Assembly (NCBI GenBank): GCA_020744425.1
Contig: JAGMUV010000061.1
Coordinates: 1-33,484, forward strand
Reading direction: 5' to 3'
DNA from: Dactylonectria macrodidyma
Lineage: Eukaryota; Ascomycota; Sordariomycetes; Hypocreales; Nectriaceae
DNA length: 33,484 nt
Position numbers and translations under genes: made by a program. This document shows, one piece after another, positions 1 to 10,291 of this stretch. How positions within the stretch are numbered: the stretch's first letter is position 1; each line of letters begins with the position of its first letter. Below the pieces are notes generated by a model, which saw only the letters and a program-made list of their open reading frames with translations, did not search any database and was not told the DNA's origin.

Positions 1-38
1 CTCCCTTTAAGTATGTATTACTAAGGACTAAAACCTTA
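1..38 (+). mobile_element. Element R copy R1, 3' tail only (cut by window edge)
   Basis: The first 38 bases match the last bases of every + oriented R copy: ctcccttt, then the tgcactactaaggact-type stretch, ending in ccttA. The rest lies upstream of the window. The following bases (39-104) are AT-rich and resemble a scrambled part of another R tail (aaaggg followed by ag-taaggcttat-like text), so R1 may have been nested in R2, but I cannot show a target duplication. Confidence 0.6.
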
Positions 39-104
39 ATAAAGGGATATTATAATAAGTCTTATAATAATAGTTTATTATAATTATAATGGGAAATATA
101 AATA

Positions 105-279
105 TCTTTTAAGACTTATACCTTAATATTGTAGAAACTCTAGTTATTCGGAGTTATTATTACCTTAGGCTTAGGTTTTAGGCCTTTATACTATTATTTA
201 CTATTAGTTATTTTTATTTTTTTCCTATTTAGCCTCTAGCCCCTCTCTAAGTATATACTATTAAAAGACTATAATCTTA
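105..279 (+). mobile_element. Element R copy R2, 3' end fragment
   Basis: About 175 bp matching the R 3' end in order: aggcttatacc-like start, gtagaaactctag, attcggagtta, ccttaggcttaggttttaggcc, the ttactattagtta stretch with its T-run, cctctagcccctctct, and the terminal actataatcttA. Everything 5' of this is missing or unrecognisable. It may be a 5'-truncated insertion or the remainder of the copy that R1 entered. Confidence 0.65.
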
Positions 280-515
280 ATAAGAAAAGTACTTCTTTTT
301 CTAAATAAATTATAAAATAATTTATAAAATAATAAAAAACTTATAAAAGGAGATTTTATATATTTTAATTAATATTATATTTAAATTATAAAGTAAAATA
401 TAAAATTCTTAAATTATATTAATTTTAAAAGTTTATATAAAAAAATATAATTTTAAATTAAATATTTATATTTTATAGTTATTATTAAAAATAAAAACTA
501 TTTTTAGTAATTTAT
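280..515. other. AT-rich spacer, nothing recognised
   Basis: Almost only A and T with short runs such as aataaaaa. No open frame, terminal repeat or similarity to the R, MITE or Fot families was seen. It is probably the RIP-degraded site into which R2 and R3 inserted. Confidence 0.5.
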
Positions 516-1630
516 TAAGGTTATAATCCTTAGTAGTGCATATTTAAAAAGAGGCTAGAGGTTAAATAATAAAATAATAATAATAACTAATAGTAAATAA
601 TAGTATAAAAGCCTAAAACCTAAGCCTAAAGTAATAGCAACTTAGAATAACTAGAGTTTTTATTATATTAAAATACAAGCCTTATTATTCTATTTAACTC
701 CTTAATATATATTAAGTAATTAAAAAAGCTAGATTAAAAAGCTAAATAGAAAAGCTAAATATTAAAAAGTAAAATTATTATATAATAAAAGCCTTATAAG
801 AGTTTATTATATTTTAAATTACCTTATTATAATTTTAAATTATAATTTAACTCTTTATAATTTTAAATTATAATTTAATTTATTAAAAACTAATAATAAT
901 AAATACTATAATAAATATTTAATATAATATATTTTATATTCTTAATAACTTAAGTTTTAATAATTATTATACTCTTTTTATATATAATTTAAATATTAAA
1001 CTTAATAAGAATATAAAAACCTTAATAAATTAAAACTATAATAATAAAATATAATTTTAAAAAAACTAGAATTATTAAAACTTAATAACTTTCTAATAAT
1101 AAGTAAATTACTTTAATAATTTTTAAAATTCAAATATTTTTAAGACTATACTTTTTTAAAAGTAATTAATAATTTAAAAATTAAATTATAAATAAATAAT
1201 ACTTTTTAAAATAATTAATAATAAAACTAATATTTAAAATATTTTTTAAAAAATAGTATTTTTTAAAATATTAATTAATATTAATAAAAAGTAAATATTA
1301 TAAATTATAAATAATATAATTATTATTAATATATAAATTAATTAATATATTAAAAACTAAAAGAATTTTATAATTACTTTTAATATTAATTATAATATTA
1401 GTAATGCTCTTAGTTAATTAAGAATATAAATAGAATAAGGGTCTTATAAATAGTTAAAGGATTTAGTAAAGGAAAGTTCTATAAAAGAAAAGGGATAAGA
1501 GTCTATTTATAATTAAACTAACTAATTAATTAAGTCCTTTATCTTAAGATAACTTAAGTAATATAAATATATAACTATATAAAAATATAATAATATAAAA
1601 ATAAAAGTCTAAATAATAGTTTTAATAATA
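516..1630 (-). mobile_element. Element R copy R3, full length, heavily RIP-mutated
   Basis: Reads on the minus strand. The 3' end TAAGGTTATAATCC is at 516 and the 5' end (gttttaataata, from GGTTTTAATAGCG) stops at 1630, about 1.1 kb. It carries the 13-bp gaaaagctaaat repeat region near 720-765 (about two units), the long type of interior, and the conserved 5' block (gggataagagtctattta ... aataaaagtct). Nearly all CpA and TpG are gone. About 50 bp around 1402-1452 are not found in sister copies. A flanking duplication is not convincing here. Confidence 0.8.
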
Positions 1631-2353
1631 AAATAAAATTTATATTTTTTAATATAATAAGAATAAATTAATACTTAAAAATCTTTTAAAAGTTCTATTA
1701 ATATATTATTAAAAAGTTAAAAGAGCTTTAATATAATTAAAAAAGTATAATATATATTACTTTATTATTAATATTAATATTATTAAAATAAGTTATTAAA
1801 AAGAAATAATTTATAAAATTCTTTAGACTATTTATAATTATATAATAATATTAATATTAAACTTAATATTAATAATTAAAATAATATAAATAATATTAAA
1901 ATATTTAAAAAGATTATTAATAAAGTATTTTTATTTATTATATTTCTTTTTAATATTTTATTTAAAATAAGTAATAGTAATAAGCTTTAATTATTTTTAT
2001 TATAAAAAGTTATAATCATAAAGAATTATTATTTAATAATATTATTATTAATAAAAATATAATTATTTTTATTAAAATAAATAAAGATATAAATATAAAA
2101 CCTTATATTTATATTAATTATAAAGTTAAATTTATTAATTTATTAAAGCTTTAGTTTTTTATTAAAGCTTTAGTTTCTTATTCAAGCTTTTTTAATTCTT
2201 TTTTTATATAATACTAATAGTTTAAAACTAATAAAAAAAAGGATATTAATATTATTATAAAAGCATTATATTAATTAAAGTACTAATTCTAAAGTAAGTA
2301 CTATTTTATTTAAATAATTATTTTAAATATTATAAAAGCCTTTATCTTATTAT
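1631..2353. other. Unidentified TpA-rich segment (decayed element?)
   Basis: A 720-bp stretch with no frame longer than a few dozen codons. Reading TAA/TAG as former CAA/CAG gives long quasi-open stretches, which suggests a former coding element, but no domain could be named. A short direct duplication (tattaaagctttagttt, twice) lies at about 2140-2178. It ends in the sequence duplicated by insertion of R5. Confidence 0.4.
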
Positions 2354-2368
2354 ATAACTTAAGCTTAT
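2354..2368. repeat. Target-site duplication of R5, left copy
   Basis: ATAACTTAAGCTTAT directly before the 5' end of R5 is repeated exactly at 7264-7278, directly after its 3' end. A 15-bp exact match across almost 4.9 kb shows that everything between is one insertion plus later nested insertions. Confidence 0.9.
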
Positions 2369-2440
2369 TACTATTAAAACCGCTATTCAGATTTTTATTT
2401 TTATATTATTATATTTTTATATTATATATTTATATTACTT

Positions 2441-3542
2441 TACTATTAAAACCGCTATTCAGACTTTTATTTTTACATTACTGCATTCCTTATTATTACA
2501 TTTTTATATAATTATATATTTATATTACTTAAGTTATTATAAAATAAAGGACTTAATTAATTAGCTAACCTAATTATAAATAGACTCTTATCTTTCTTTC
2601 TTTATATTAATAAAACCTCCTTTTATTATATCCTTTTATTATTTTTAATCCTTTTATATATTAATAATAACTATATTATTTATAATTTATATTATTTACT
2701 CTTTATTAATATTAATTAATAATTTTAAAAATACTATTTTTTTTAAAAATATTTTAATTATTAGATTTATTATTAATTCTTTTAAAAAGTATTATTTATT
2801 TTTAATTTAGTTTTTAAATTATTATTTACTTTTAAAAAAGCATAGTCTTAAGAATACTTTAATTTTAAAAATTACTAAAGTAACTTACTTATTATTAAAG
2901 AGTTATTAAGTTTTAATAATTCTAATTTCTTTAAGATTATAATTTATTATTATAGCCTTTAGTTTATTAAGGGTTTTTATATTTTTATTAAGTCTAATAT
3001 TTAAATTATATATAAAAAGAGTATAATAATTATTAAAACTTAAATTATTAAGAGTATAGAGTATATTATATTTGATATTTATTATAGTGTTTATTATAAG
3101 TTAGTTAGATTATAAAGAGGTGATTGGTCTTTAATGAGTTAAATTATAATTTAGAATTATAAAGAGGTATTTAAATTATAATATAAGTATGAGTTAGAAT
3201 TATAATAAGGTAACTTAGAATGCGATAAATATAAAGCCCTTATAAGGCTTTTATTATATAATGATTTTGCCTTCTGATATCTAGCTTTTCTGTCTAGCTT
3301 TTCCATCCAGCTTTTCTATCTAGCTTTTCTATCTAGCTTTTCTAATAATGCATCTTAAAGGGTTAAATAAGATAGTAAGGCTTATACCCTAATGTAGTAA
3401 AAACTCTAGTCATTCTGAGTTACTATTGCCTTAGGCTTGGGTTTTAGGCCCTCATACTGTTATTTACTATTAGTTATATTTTTTTTAACTGTTTAATCTC
3501 TAGCCCCTCTCTGAGTGTGCGCTGCTAAAGACTATAACCTTA
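2441..3542 (+). mobile_element. Element R copy R4, complete, nested in R5
   Basis: Complete 1.1-kb long-type copy from tactattaaaaccgctatt to gactataacctta. It is flanked by the exact 15-bp duplication atatttatattactt (2426-2440 and 3543-3557), which is R5 sequence, so the nesting is certain. The 3' third is only moderately mutated: it keeps gcgata, tgatatctagcttttctgtc and ctctgagtgtgcgctgct. It has five units of the 13-bp ctagcttttctnt repeat at about 3280-3345. The first 75 bp of R5 just upstream give the false look of a tandem 5' end. Confidence 0.92.
3280..3345 (+). repeat. 13-bp minisatellite inside R4, five units
   Basis: Unit ctagcttttctrt repeated head to tail; one unit reads ccagcttttctat. 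The same array sits at the same place in every R copy with different unit numbers. Confidence 0.85.
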
Positions 3543-4030
3543 ATATTTATATTACTTAAGTTATCTTAAGATAAAGGACTTAATTAATTAATTAACCTAG
3601 TTATAACTAGACTTATATCTCTCTTTTTTTAAACCTTCCTTTACTAAATCCTTTAATTATTCTAAGAGAATTCTCTTAATTTCTAATATAATTATTAGTC
3701 ATTTTATATATTAATAATAACTATATTATTTATAACCTATATTATTTAATCTTTATTAATATCAATTAATAATTTAAAGAATATTATTTTTTTTAAAAAT
3801 ATTTTAAATATTAACTTTATTATTAATTACTTTAAAAAATATTATTTATTTTTAATCTAATTTTTAAATTATTAATTATTTTTAAAAAAGTATAGTCTTA
3901 AGAATATTTTAATTTTAAAGATTATTAAAATAACTTACTTATTATTAAAAAGTTATTAAGTTTTAATAGTTTTAGTTTTTTTTAAATTATATTTTATTAT
4001 TATAATTTTTAATTTATTAAAAGTTTTTAT

Positions 4031-5122
4031 TAAGGTTATAGTTCTTAGTAATGCATACTTAGAAAGAGACTAGACATTAAATAGTAAAAAAAATAGAAAA
4101 GTAATTAATAGTAAATAATAGTATAAAGACTTAAAACCTAAGCTTAAGGTAATAGTAATTCAGAATGACTAAAGTTTATACTATATTAGAGTGTAAGTCT
4201 TACTATCCTAATTAACCCTTTAAAATACATTAAGTAATTAGAAAGCTAAATAGAAAAGCTAAATAGAAAAGCTAAATAGAAAAGCTAGATATTAAAAAGC
4301 AAAATCATTATATAATAAAAGCTCTATAAAGGTTTATTATATTTTAAGTTACTTTATTATAATTCTAATTATATTATAATTTAATTACTTATAATATAAC
4401 TAATTTATAATAACTCTTTTTAACTAAATAAATAATATAATATATATATAGTATATTATATAATAATTTAATAAACTCTTACTAATACTAATATATAAGA
4501 ATTATCTTATATATATATTAATTAAAAGAATTAAAAAAGATTAAAACTTACTTTTTAAATTATAAAAAGCATTTTACTTTATTTAATTTAAAATATATAA
4601 TAAAAGCTAAGTTTAATTAATCTAATTATAAAAAGCTTATCTAATTAATAATTTTTAATTATTATATCTTTTAAAAGAACATATTTTTATAAGCTTTATT
4701 AAATAAGAATATAATCTAATAGATTAAGATAGAATAAGTCTTATTAAAAGAATTAACTTAAAAAAAGAAATAAAAGAAATAATAATTATTAATAATACTT
4801 TCTTTAATAACTTAAATAGCTATAATATATAAATTATATAGTTATAAGCTAATATTATATTAATTAATATATAACTAAAGGAATAATATATTAAAAACTA
4901 AGGGAATTTTATTATAATTGCCTTTAATATTAATTATAATAAGTTAAAGAATTTAGTAAAGAAAGGTTAGTTCTAAGGAAGAAAGGATAAGAGTCTATCT
5001 ATAACTAAGTTAACTAATTAATCGAGTCCTTTGTCTTAAGATAACTTAAGTAATATAAATATATAATTATATAAAAACGCAGTAGTGTAGAAATAAAAGT
5101 CTGAATAGCGGTTTTAATAGCG
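4031..5122 (-). mobile_element. Element R copy R6, alternative interior, nested in R5
   Basis: Minus-strand copy with TAAGGTTATAG at 4031 and a complete 5' end ggttttaatagcg at 5122. The flanks attaaaagtttttat (4016-4030) and attaaaggtttttat (5123-5137) are a 15-bp duplication of R5 sequence that differs only by one G/A change of RIP type. The outer parts match all other R copies, but about 450 bp in the middle (roughly 4390-4900, including ctcttactaatactaatat and gttataagctaatatt) do not match the long type. They recur only in R7 and R9. Confidence 0.9.
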
Positions 5123-5250
5123 ATTAAAGGTTTTTATATTCTTATTAAGTTTAATATTTAGATTATATATAACAAATTAATTTTTTTTAAATTTAAATTA
5201 TTAAAAGTATAGAATATATTATATTAAATATTTATTTTACTATTTATTAA

Positions 5251-6804
5251 TAGTATTAAAACTACTATTTCAACTTTTATTTTTATATTATTATATTTTT
5301 ATATTATATATTTATATTACTTAAGTTATTTTAAGATAAAGGACTTAATTAATTAGTTAACCTAATTATAAATAGACTCTTATCCTTCTTCTTTTAAACC
5401 TTCTTCTACTAAATCCTTTAACTTATTACAGTTAATATTAAAAGTAACTAAATGCTATAAGTTTTTAATACATCACTCCTTTAGCTATATATTAATTAGT
5501 ATAATATCAGCTTATAACTATATAAGCTATATATTATAGCTCTTTAGGTTATTAAAGAAGGCATTATTAATAGTTATTATTTCTTTTTATATCTCCTTTT
5601 AAGCTAATTCTTTTAATAAGACTTACTCTATTTTAATTTATTAGATTATATCTTTATTTAGTAAGGCTTATAAGAATAGGTTCTTTTAGAAGATATAATA
5701 ATTAAAGATCACTAACGTATATATCACTCATACATCGCATCCAACCACGCATCATAGTGAGATTTTCACCTTAAATCACAGTTTTTAAAAAATCCTAAAA
5801 GATTTAAGTTAAGCTTAAAATAGCTAGAATATTTAAATTAAATTATTTATAATATAACTCATTTTTAAGAATTCTTTTAAGTTTTATATATTAATAGTGC
5901 TAGTACTATTAAATTCATACTATACTGTTTACTATTTTTATATATAACTAGCTTAATACCTTTTTTTAAAAATCTTAAAAATTACTAACTTATTAACTTA
6001 GTTAAATATTTAAAATTAATTTTTTAAAAATCCTATAATTATATATACCCTTTTAGAAAATTAAGGATTTTAATTTTAGGTGTATAGTATAGGTGCGATG
6101 CATGCTTGGATGCAATGCATGAGTGATATATACGTTAATTAAATAAGCCTTTTATCACTAGGCTAGCTGAGTTTAGCCTTTATTATACATTCTAAATTAA
6201 ATAGGTAAGATGCTATTTATAGCTTAAGAAGTAGGCTTTAATCTTCCTTAATTCTTTTAGCTAGTATATATATAAAATAATTCTTATATAGTAATATTAG
6301 TAAAGGTCTACTAAGCTATTATATAATGCATTATATATACATTATATTATTTATTTAATTAAAGGGGTTTATTATAAGTTAGTTATATTATAAGTAATTA
6401 AATTATAATATAAGTAAGTAGCTTTTATATTTAAAAGCTTAAGAATCCTAATAATATAATTGTGGGAATTGTAAAGCGTTAAGTTATAATATAATTAGAA
6501 TTATAATAAGCTTAGAATACGATGAATGCAGAGCCCTTATAGGGCTTTTATTATATAACGATTTGCCTTCTGATATCTAGCTTTTCTATCTAGCTTTCTA
6601 GCTGCTTAATGCATTTTAAAGGGTTAATTAAGATAGTAAGGCTTATACCTTAATATAGTAAAAACTCTTAATTATTTTAAGTTACTATTGACTTAGGTTT
6701 AGGTTTTAGGCCCTTATACTATTATTTATTATTAGGTTTTTTTTTTTATACTATTTAATCTCTAGCCCCTCTTTAAGTGTATGCTACTAAGGACTATAAT
6801 CTTA
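5251..6804 (+). mobile_element. Element R copy R7, alternative interior, nested in R5, interrupted by M1
   Basis: Plus-strand copy starting tagtattaaaac and ending gactataatctta. It shares the unusual interior of R6 and R9, for example cagcttataactatataagc at about 5508. Removing M1 (5715-6135 plus one TA) leaves about 1.13 kb. The flanks (actatttatta before, atatttatta after) form a short imperfect duplication of R5 sequence. The 3' half keeps gatgaatgcagagccctta, so it is less mutated than R5. Confidence 0.87.
5715..6135. mobile_element. MITE M1, 421 bp, variant termini, inside R7
   Basis: Ends are inverted repeats: acgtatatatcactcatac... on the left and the reverse complement ...gagtgatatatacgt on the right, extending inward through the catcgcatcca/tggatgcaatgc blocks for about 45 bp. 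TA flanks both sides (5713-5714, 6136-6137). The uninterrupted R6 sister copy has attattaattagataagc at this spot with a single TA, which proves the boundary. No coding capacity. The interior resembles M2-M8, but the inner terminal block differs from all except M2. Confidence 0.92.
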
Positions 6805-7263
6805 ATAATATTTATTATAAGTTAGTTAAATTATAAAGAGTTTAAAAATAATATTAATCTTTAATAAGTTAGTTTTTAATAAATTAAATTGTACTTTAGA
6901 ATTATAAAGAGTTAAATTCTAATATAAATATGAATTAGAACTATAATAAGGTAACTTAGAATGTAATAAATATAGAGCCTTTATAGAGCTTTTATTATAT
7001 AATGATTTTGCCTTCTGATATCTAGCTTTTCTATCTAGCTTTTAATTTAGCTTTTCTAACTGCTTAATGCATTTTAAAGAGGTAAATAGAATAATAAGGC
7101 TTATACCTTAGTGCAGTAAAAACTCTAGTCATTCTGAGTTACTATTGCCTTAGGCTTAGGTTTTAGGCCTTTATACTGTTATTTTCTATTAATTATATTT
7201 TTTTTAAACTATTTAACCTATAGCCCGTCTTTAAATATGCATTACTAAGAACTATAACCTTAA

Positions 7264-7381
7264 TAACTTAAGCTTATAAGCTTAAGTAAATACTATATTA
7301 AGAAAGTATAATAAACTCTTTTCTTTTTATATTTTTTCTTTTTTAATATTGAATATAAAAATATACTTAAAAAAAACTATA
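7264..7381. other. R5 target duplication and short AT-rich spacer
   Basis: Begins with the right copy of the R5 target duplication (7264-7278), then aagcttaagtaaatac and a pyrimidine-rich run (ctcttttctttttat). It ends at the TA used by M2. No gene or other repeat seen. Confidence 0.7.
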
Positions 7382-7807
7382 ACGTATATATCACTCATGC
7401 ATCGCATCCAAGCATGCGTCGCACCTATACTATACACTTAAAATTAAAAACCTTAATTTTCTAAAAGTTTATATATAATTATAGGATTTTTAAAAAAAAT
7501 TAATTTTAGATATTTAACTAAGAAGTTAATAAATTAGTAATTTCTTAAGATTTTTAAAAAAATTATTAAGCTAGTTATAAATAAAAATAGTAAAAAGTAT
7601 AGTGCGAATTTAATAACGCTAGCACTATTAATATATAAAACTTAAAAGAATTCTTAAAAATAAGTTATATTATAAATAATTTAATTTAAAAATCCTAGCT
7701 ATTTTAGGCTTAATTTAATTTTTTTAGGATTTTTTAAAAATTGCGATTTAAAGTAAAAATCTCACTGCGACGCATGGTTGGATGTGACGTATGAGTGATA
7801 TATACGT
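7382..7807. mobile_element. MITE M2, 426 bp, variant termini
   Basis: Inverted relative to M1 by its interior. Termini acgtatatatcactcatgc and ...gcgtatgagtgatatatacgt-type right end, with the inner block catcgcatccaagcatgcgtcgcacc. TA on both sides (7380-7381, 7808-7809). The ends keep several CpG and GpC dinucleotides, whereas the interior (7430-7740) is TpA-rich; gtgcgaatttaataacgctagc at about 7600 is the best-preserved interior stretch and is shared with M3, M4, M7 and M8. Confidence 0.9.
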
Positions 7808-7809
7808 TA

Positions 7810-9508
7810 ATATTAGTATATTTAGTATAAAGAAATCCATATTCTTTTAAATTAAATAATTATTTTAATAATTAATTATTAAAAAGCTATATATTATTAA
7901 AACAGACTTAAATATAATTAAAAAGATTATAAATTCTTCTATTTAAAAAATACTATAATCCTTTTTTATATTTAGATTTTAATAGTCTTTATTTTAAAAG
8001 TCTTAGTTTAATTAGTAAAAGAAGATTAAATTACTTATTATTTACTATAATCTCTTTACTATTTAGTTTATATTAAATCTTAATAATATTATAAATTTTA
8101 TATAACTATACTTTTTAATATATTAGTAAAAGCCTTTAAAGCTAATAAAGCTCTTTCTTTAAAGTCTTAATATATCTTTTAAATATAATTAACTTATTAT
8201 ATTTAATTTATTGAATCTAAGACTCTTTTTTAATAATAAAGTGATTTTTAAAAAAATATTATATTATAATTAATTCTAATTCTATATTTAATTATATTAA
8301 TTAGTATTTTAATATTATTAAAACTAATTAATATAATATATTTTATATATATAATTTACTATAGCTTTATAATAACTTTAATACTTATATAATTATAAAT
8401 ATAATAAAAAAATATAATAAAAAAAGCCTTTTTAATCTTAAAACTATATTATATAATATATTAATTTAATATTTTATAAAATAAAGAGAATTAAATATAT
8501 TTAATTTTAATAATTAAACTAATCTAATTTATATATTATAAAAACTTAATAAAGAATCCTTTTAAATCCTCTTATTTATATAATCTATATTTACTAAGGC
8601 TATAGAGAATATATTAAACCTTTTTAAGCTTAAAGCTATATTTAATAAAGAGACTAATTTTTATACTAAGTATATAAAAATTTATACATATATAATTATA
8701 TATATAAAGTATTCTTTTAATATTAAAAAGTATAGCTAAGGATATTAAAGTTATTATTACTTTTAAGTATTATAAAAGCTTATAAATATAACTTCTTTTA
8801 TTATTAATAAGACTTTATATATTTACTATATATATTTTTTTATTAATTAGTAAAATAAATTTATAATTATTAGCTTTTAATATAATTATAATCTCTTATT
8901 TTAATAGAATTAAAGAATTTAATATTAGTTCATTACTTTACTAATTATATTATAAAGATTAAAGATTTTATTTAAAAATATATTATAATAACTATTAATT
9001 TCTTTTTATTCTTAAGTTTTAATTTAAATCCTATACTTTTAAATATTATTAATTATAATATTATTTTAAATATTAATATCTTTTAATATAATAAAATAAA
9101 ATAGTTTTTAATAAAGATTATTAATTATATCTTTGTTAATTAGCCTATTTTATAAATTAAAATAATTATTTCTTTATTAAGCTATTTAATAGAATTCTTT
9201 TATATAATTTTATAAATTTATATAAATATAAATTAATTCTATTAAACTATTCTTAAGTAATAACTATATATAAAAACTTAGTTCTATTTTAATAAGAAAT
9301 AATATTATTAAAAATAGTATATTAATTAAAAAAGCTAATTAAAAGATTATTACTTTTAATACTTATTTATATTATAGTATTTTATTAAAGTATTTTTATT
9401 TTTATCATTATATAATATTAATTAGTATTAAATACTAAATTTATTAATAAAGTAAAGCTATTTATAAAATTCTTTTTAATATAATATAATTATTATTTTT
9501 AAATTAAA
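7810..9508. other. Unidentified 1.7-kb TpA-rich segment, probably a decayed element
   Basis: The longest stretch not assigned to a repeat family here. It has no open frame of useful length, no terminal repeats that I could pair and no R or MITE similarity. Plus-strand readings treating TAA/TAG as former glutamine codons run fairly long in places (for example near 8620-9000), so a former transposon gene is possible. I could not find reverse transcriptase, integrase or DDE motifs and leave it unnamed. Confidence 0.45.
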
Positions 9509-9524
9509 TATAATTTTTAAATCT

Positions 9525-10076
9525 TAAAGTTATAGTCCTTAGTAGTATGTATTCAGAGAGAGGCTAGAGATTAAATAGTTAAAAAAAATATAACTAATAG
9601 TAAATAATAGTATAAGAGCCTAAAACCTAAGCCTAAAGCAATAGCAACTCAGAATGACTAGAGTTTCTACTGCATCAGGGTGTAAGCCTTACTGTTCTAT
9701 TCAACCCTTTAAGATGCGTCAAGCAGCTAGAAAAGCTAGATTGAAAAGCTAGATTGAAAAGCTAGATTGAAAAGCTAGATTGAAAAGCTAGACAGAAAAG
9801 CTAGATGTCAGAAGGCAAAATCGTCATGCGATAAAAGCCCTGTGAGGGTTCGTCGCATTCTAAGCTCGTCGCAGTTCTAACTCATACTTATATCACAATT
9901 TAACTCTTTATAATTCTAGATCGCAATTTAACTTATTAGAGACTAACTATAACGAATACTATAATGAATGTCTAGTGTAATACACTTTACGCTCTTAGTA
10001 ACTCGGGTTTTAATAGCTATTATACTCTCTCTATATATAATTTAGATACTAAGCTTAGTAAGGATATAGAAACCCT
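9525..10076 (-). mobile_element. Element R copy R8, 5'-truncated, partly spared by RIP
   Basis: Keeps the 3' end (taaagttatagtcc at 9525) and runs inward about 550 bp to gatatagaaaccc, where it stops. The 5' half is absent, yet it is flanked by tataatttttaaat (9509-9522) and tataattttttaaat (10077-10091). A truncated copy with a target duplication is typical of incomplete reverse transcription. The middle (9660-9960) keeps many CpG sites (tgcgtcaagcagc, gttcgtcgcattc), so this copy has been mutated less than most. Confidence 0.88.
9730..9807 (-). repeat. 13-bp minisatellite inside R8, six units
   Basis: Six head-to-tail units of gaaaagctagatt: four identical, then gaaaagctagaca and gaaaagctagatg. 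It is the complement of the array in plus-strand R copies. Confidence 0.9.
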
Positions 10077-10091
10077 TATAATTTTTTAAAT

Positions 10092-10276
10092 ATATAATTA
10101 AAATAATTATAATTTATTTAAAGAAATACTTTTAATATAAACTTTATTATAAAATAATAATAATATATAATATTTTTAATAATCTATACTTTTTATAATC
10201 TTAGTTTAATATATTAACTTATATTATTAAGTACTTATTATAATTTTTTAACCTTTAATAAAGCTATTATTTAATA
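10092..10276. other. AT-rich spacer between R8 and R9
   Basis: Nothing recognised; nearly pure A/T. It is presumably the same old sequence that hosts both flanking insertions. Confidence 0.5.
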
Positions 10277-10291
10277 TTTTAGCTTTTTTAT

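Larger units (their letters stand above)
2369..7263 (+). mobile_element. Element R copy R5, outer copy split by three nested R copies
   Basis: R5 occurs as four pieces: 2369-2440, 3543-4030, 5123-5250 and 6805-7263. Joined, they give one complete long-type R in its normal order, from tactattaaaaccgc to ctataaccttA. The interruptions are R4 (+), R6 (-) and R7 (+). R4 and R6 each have their own 15-bp target duplication of R5 sequence; that of R7 is about 12 bp and imperfect. R5 is therefore older than all three. It is heavily RIP-mutated and flanked by the exact ATAACTTAAGCTTAT duplication. Confidence 0.88.

Noticed and set aside
516..1630. R as a terminal-inverted-repeat DNA transposon or solo LTR
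   Set aside because: The two ends are not inverted repeats of each other beyond a few bases; duplications of 12-17 bp and one-sided truncation do not fit TIR elements or LTRs.
2369..2480. Apparent tandem duplication of the R 5' end
   Set aside because: The first 72 bases belong to R5 and the second copy to the nested R4; the 15-bp target duplication at 2426-2440 and 3543-3557 explains it.
9720..10010. GC-richer island as a possible gene or horizontally acquired segment
   Set aside because: It aligns with other R copies base for base apart from C-to-T type changes, so it is merely a less mutated part of the repeat.
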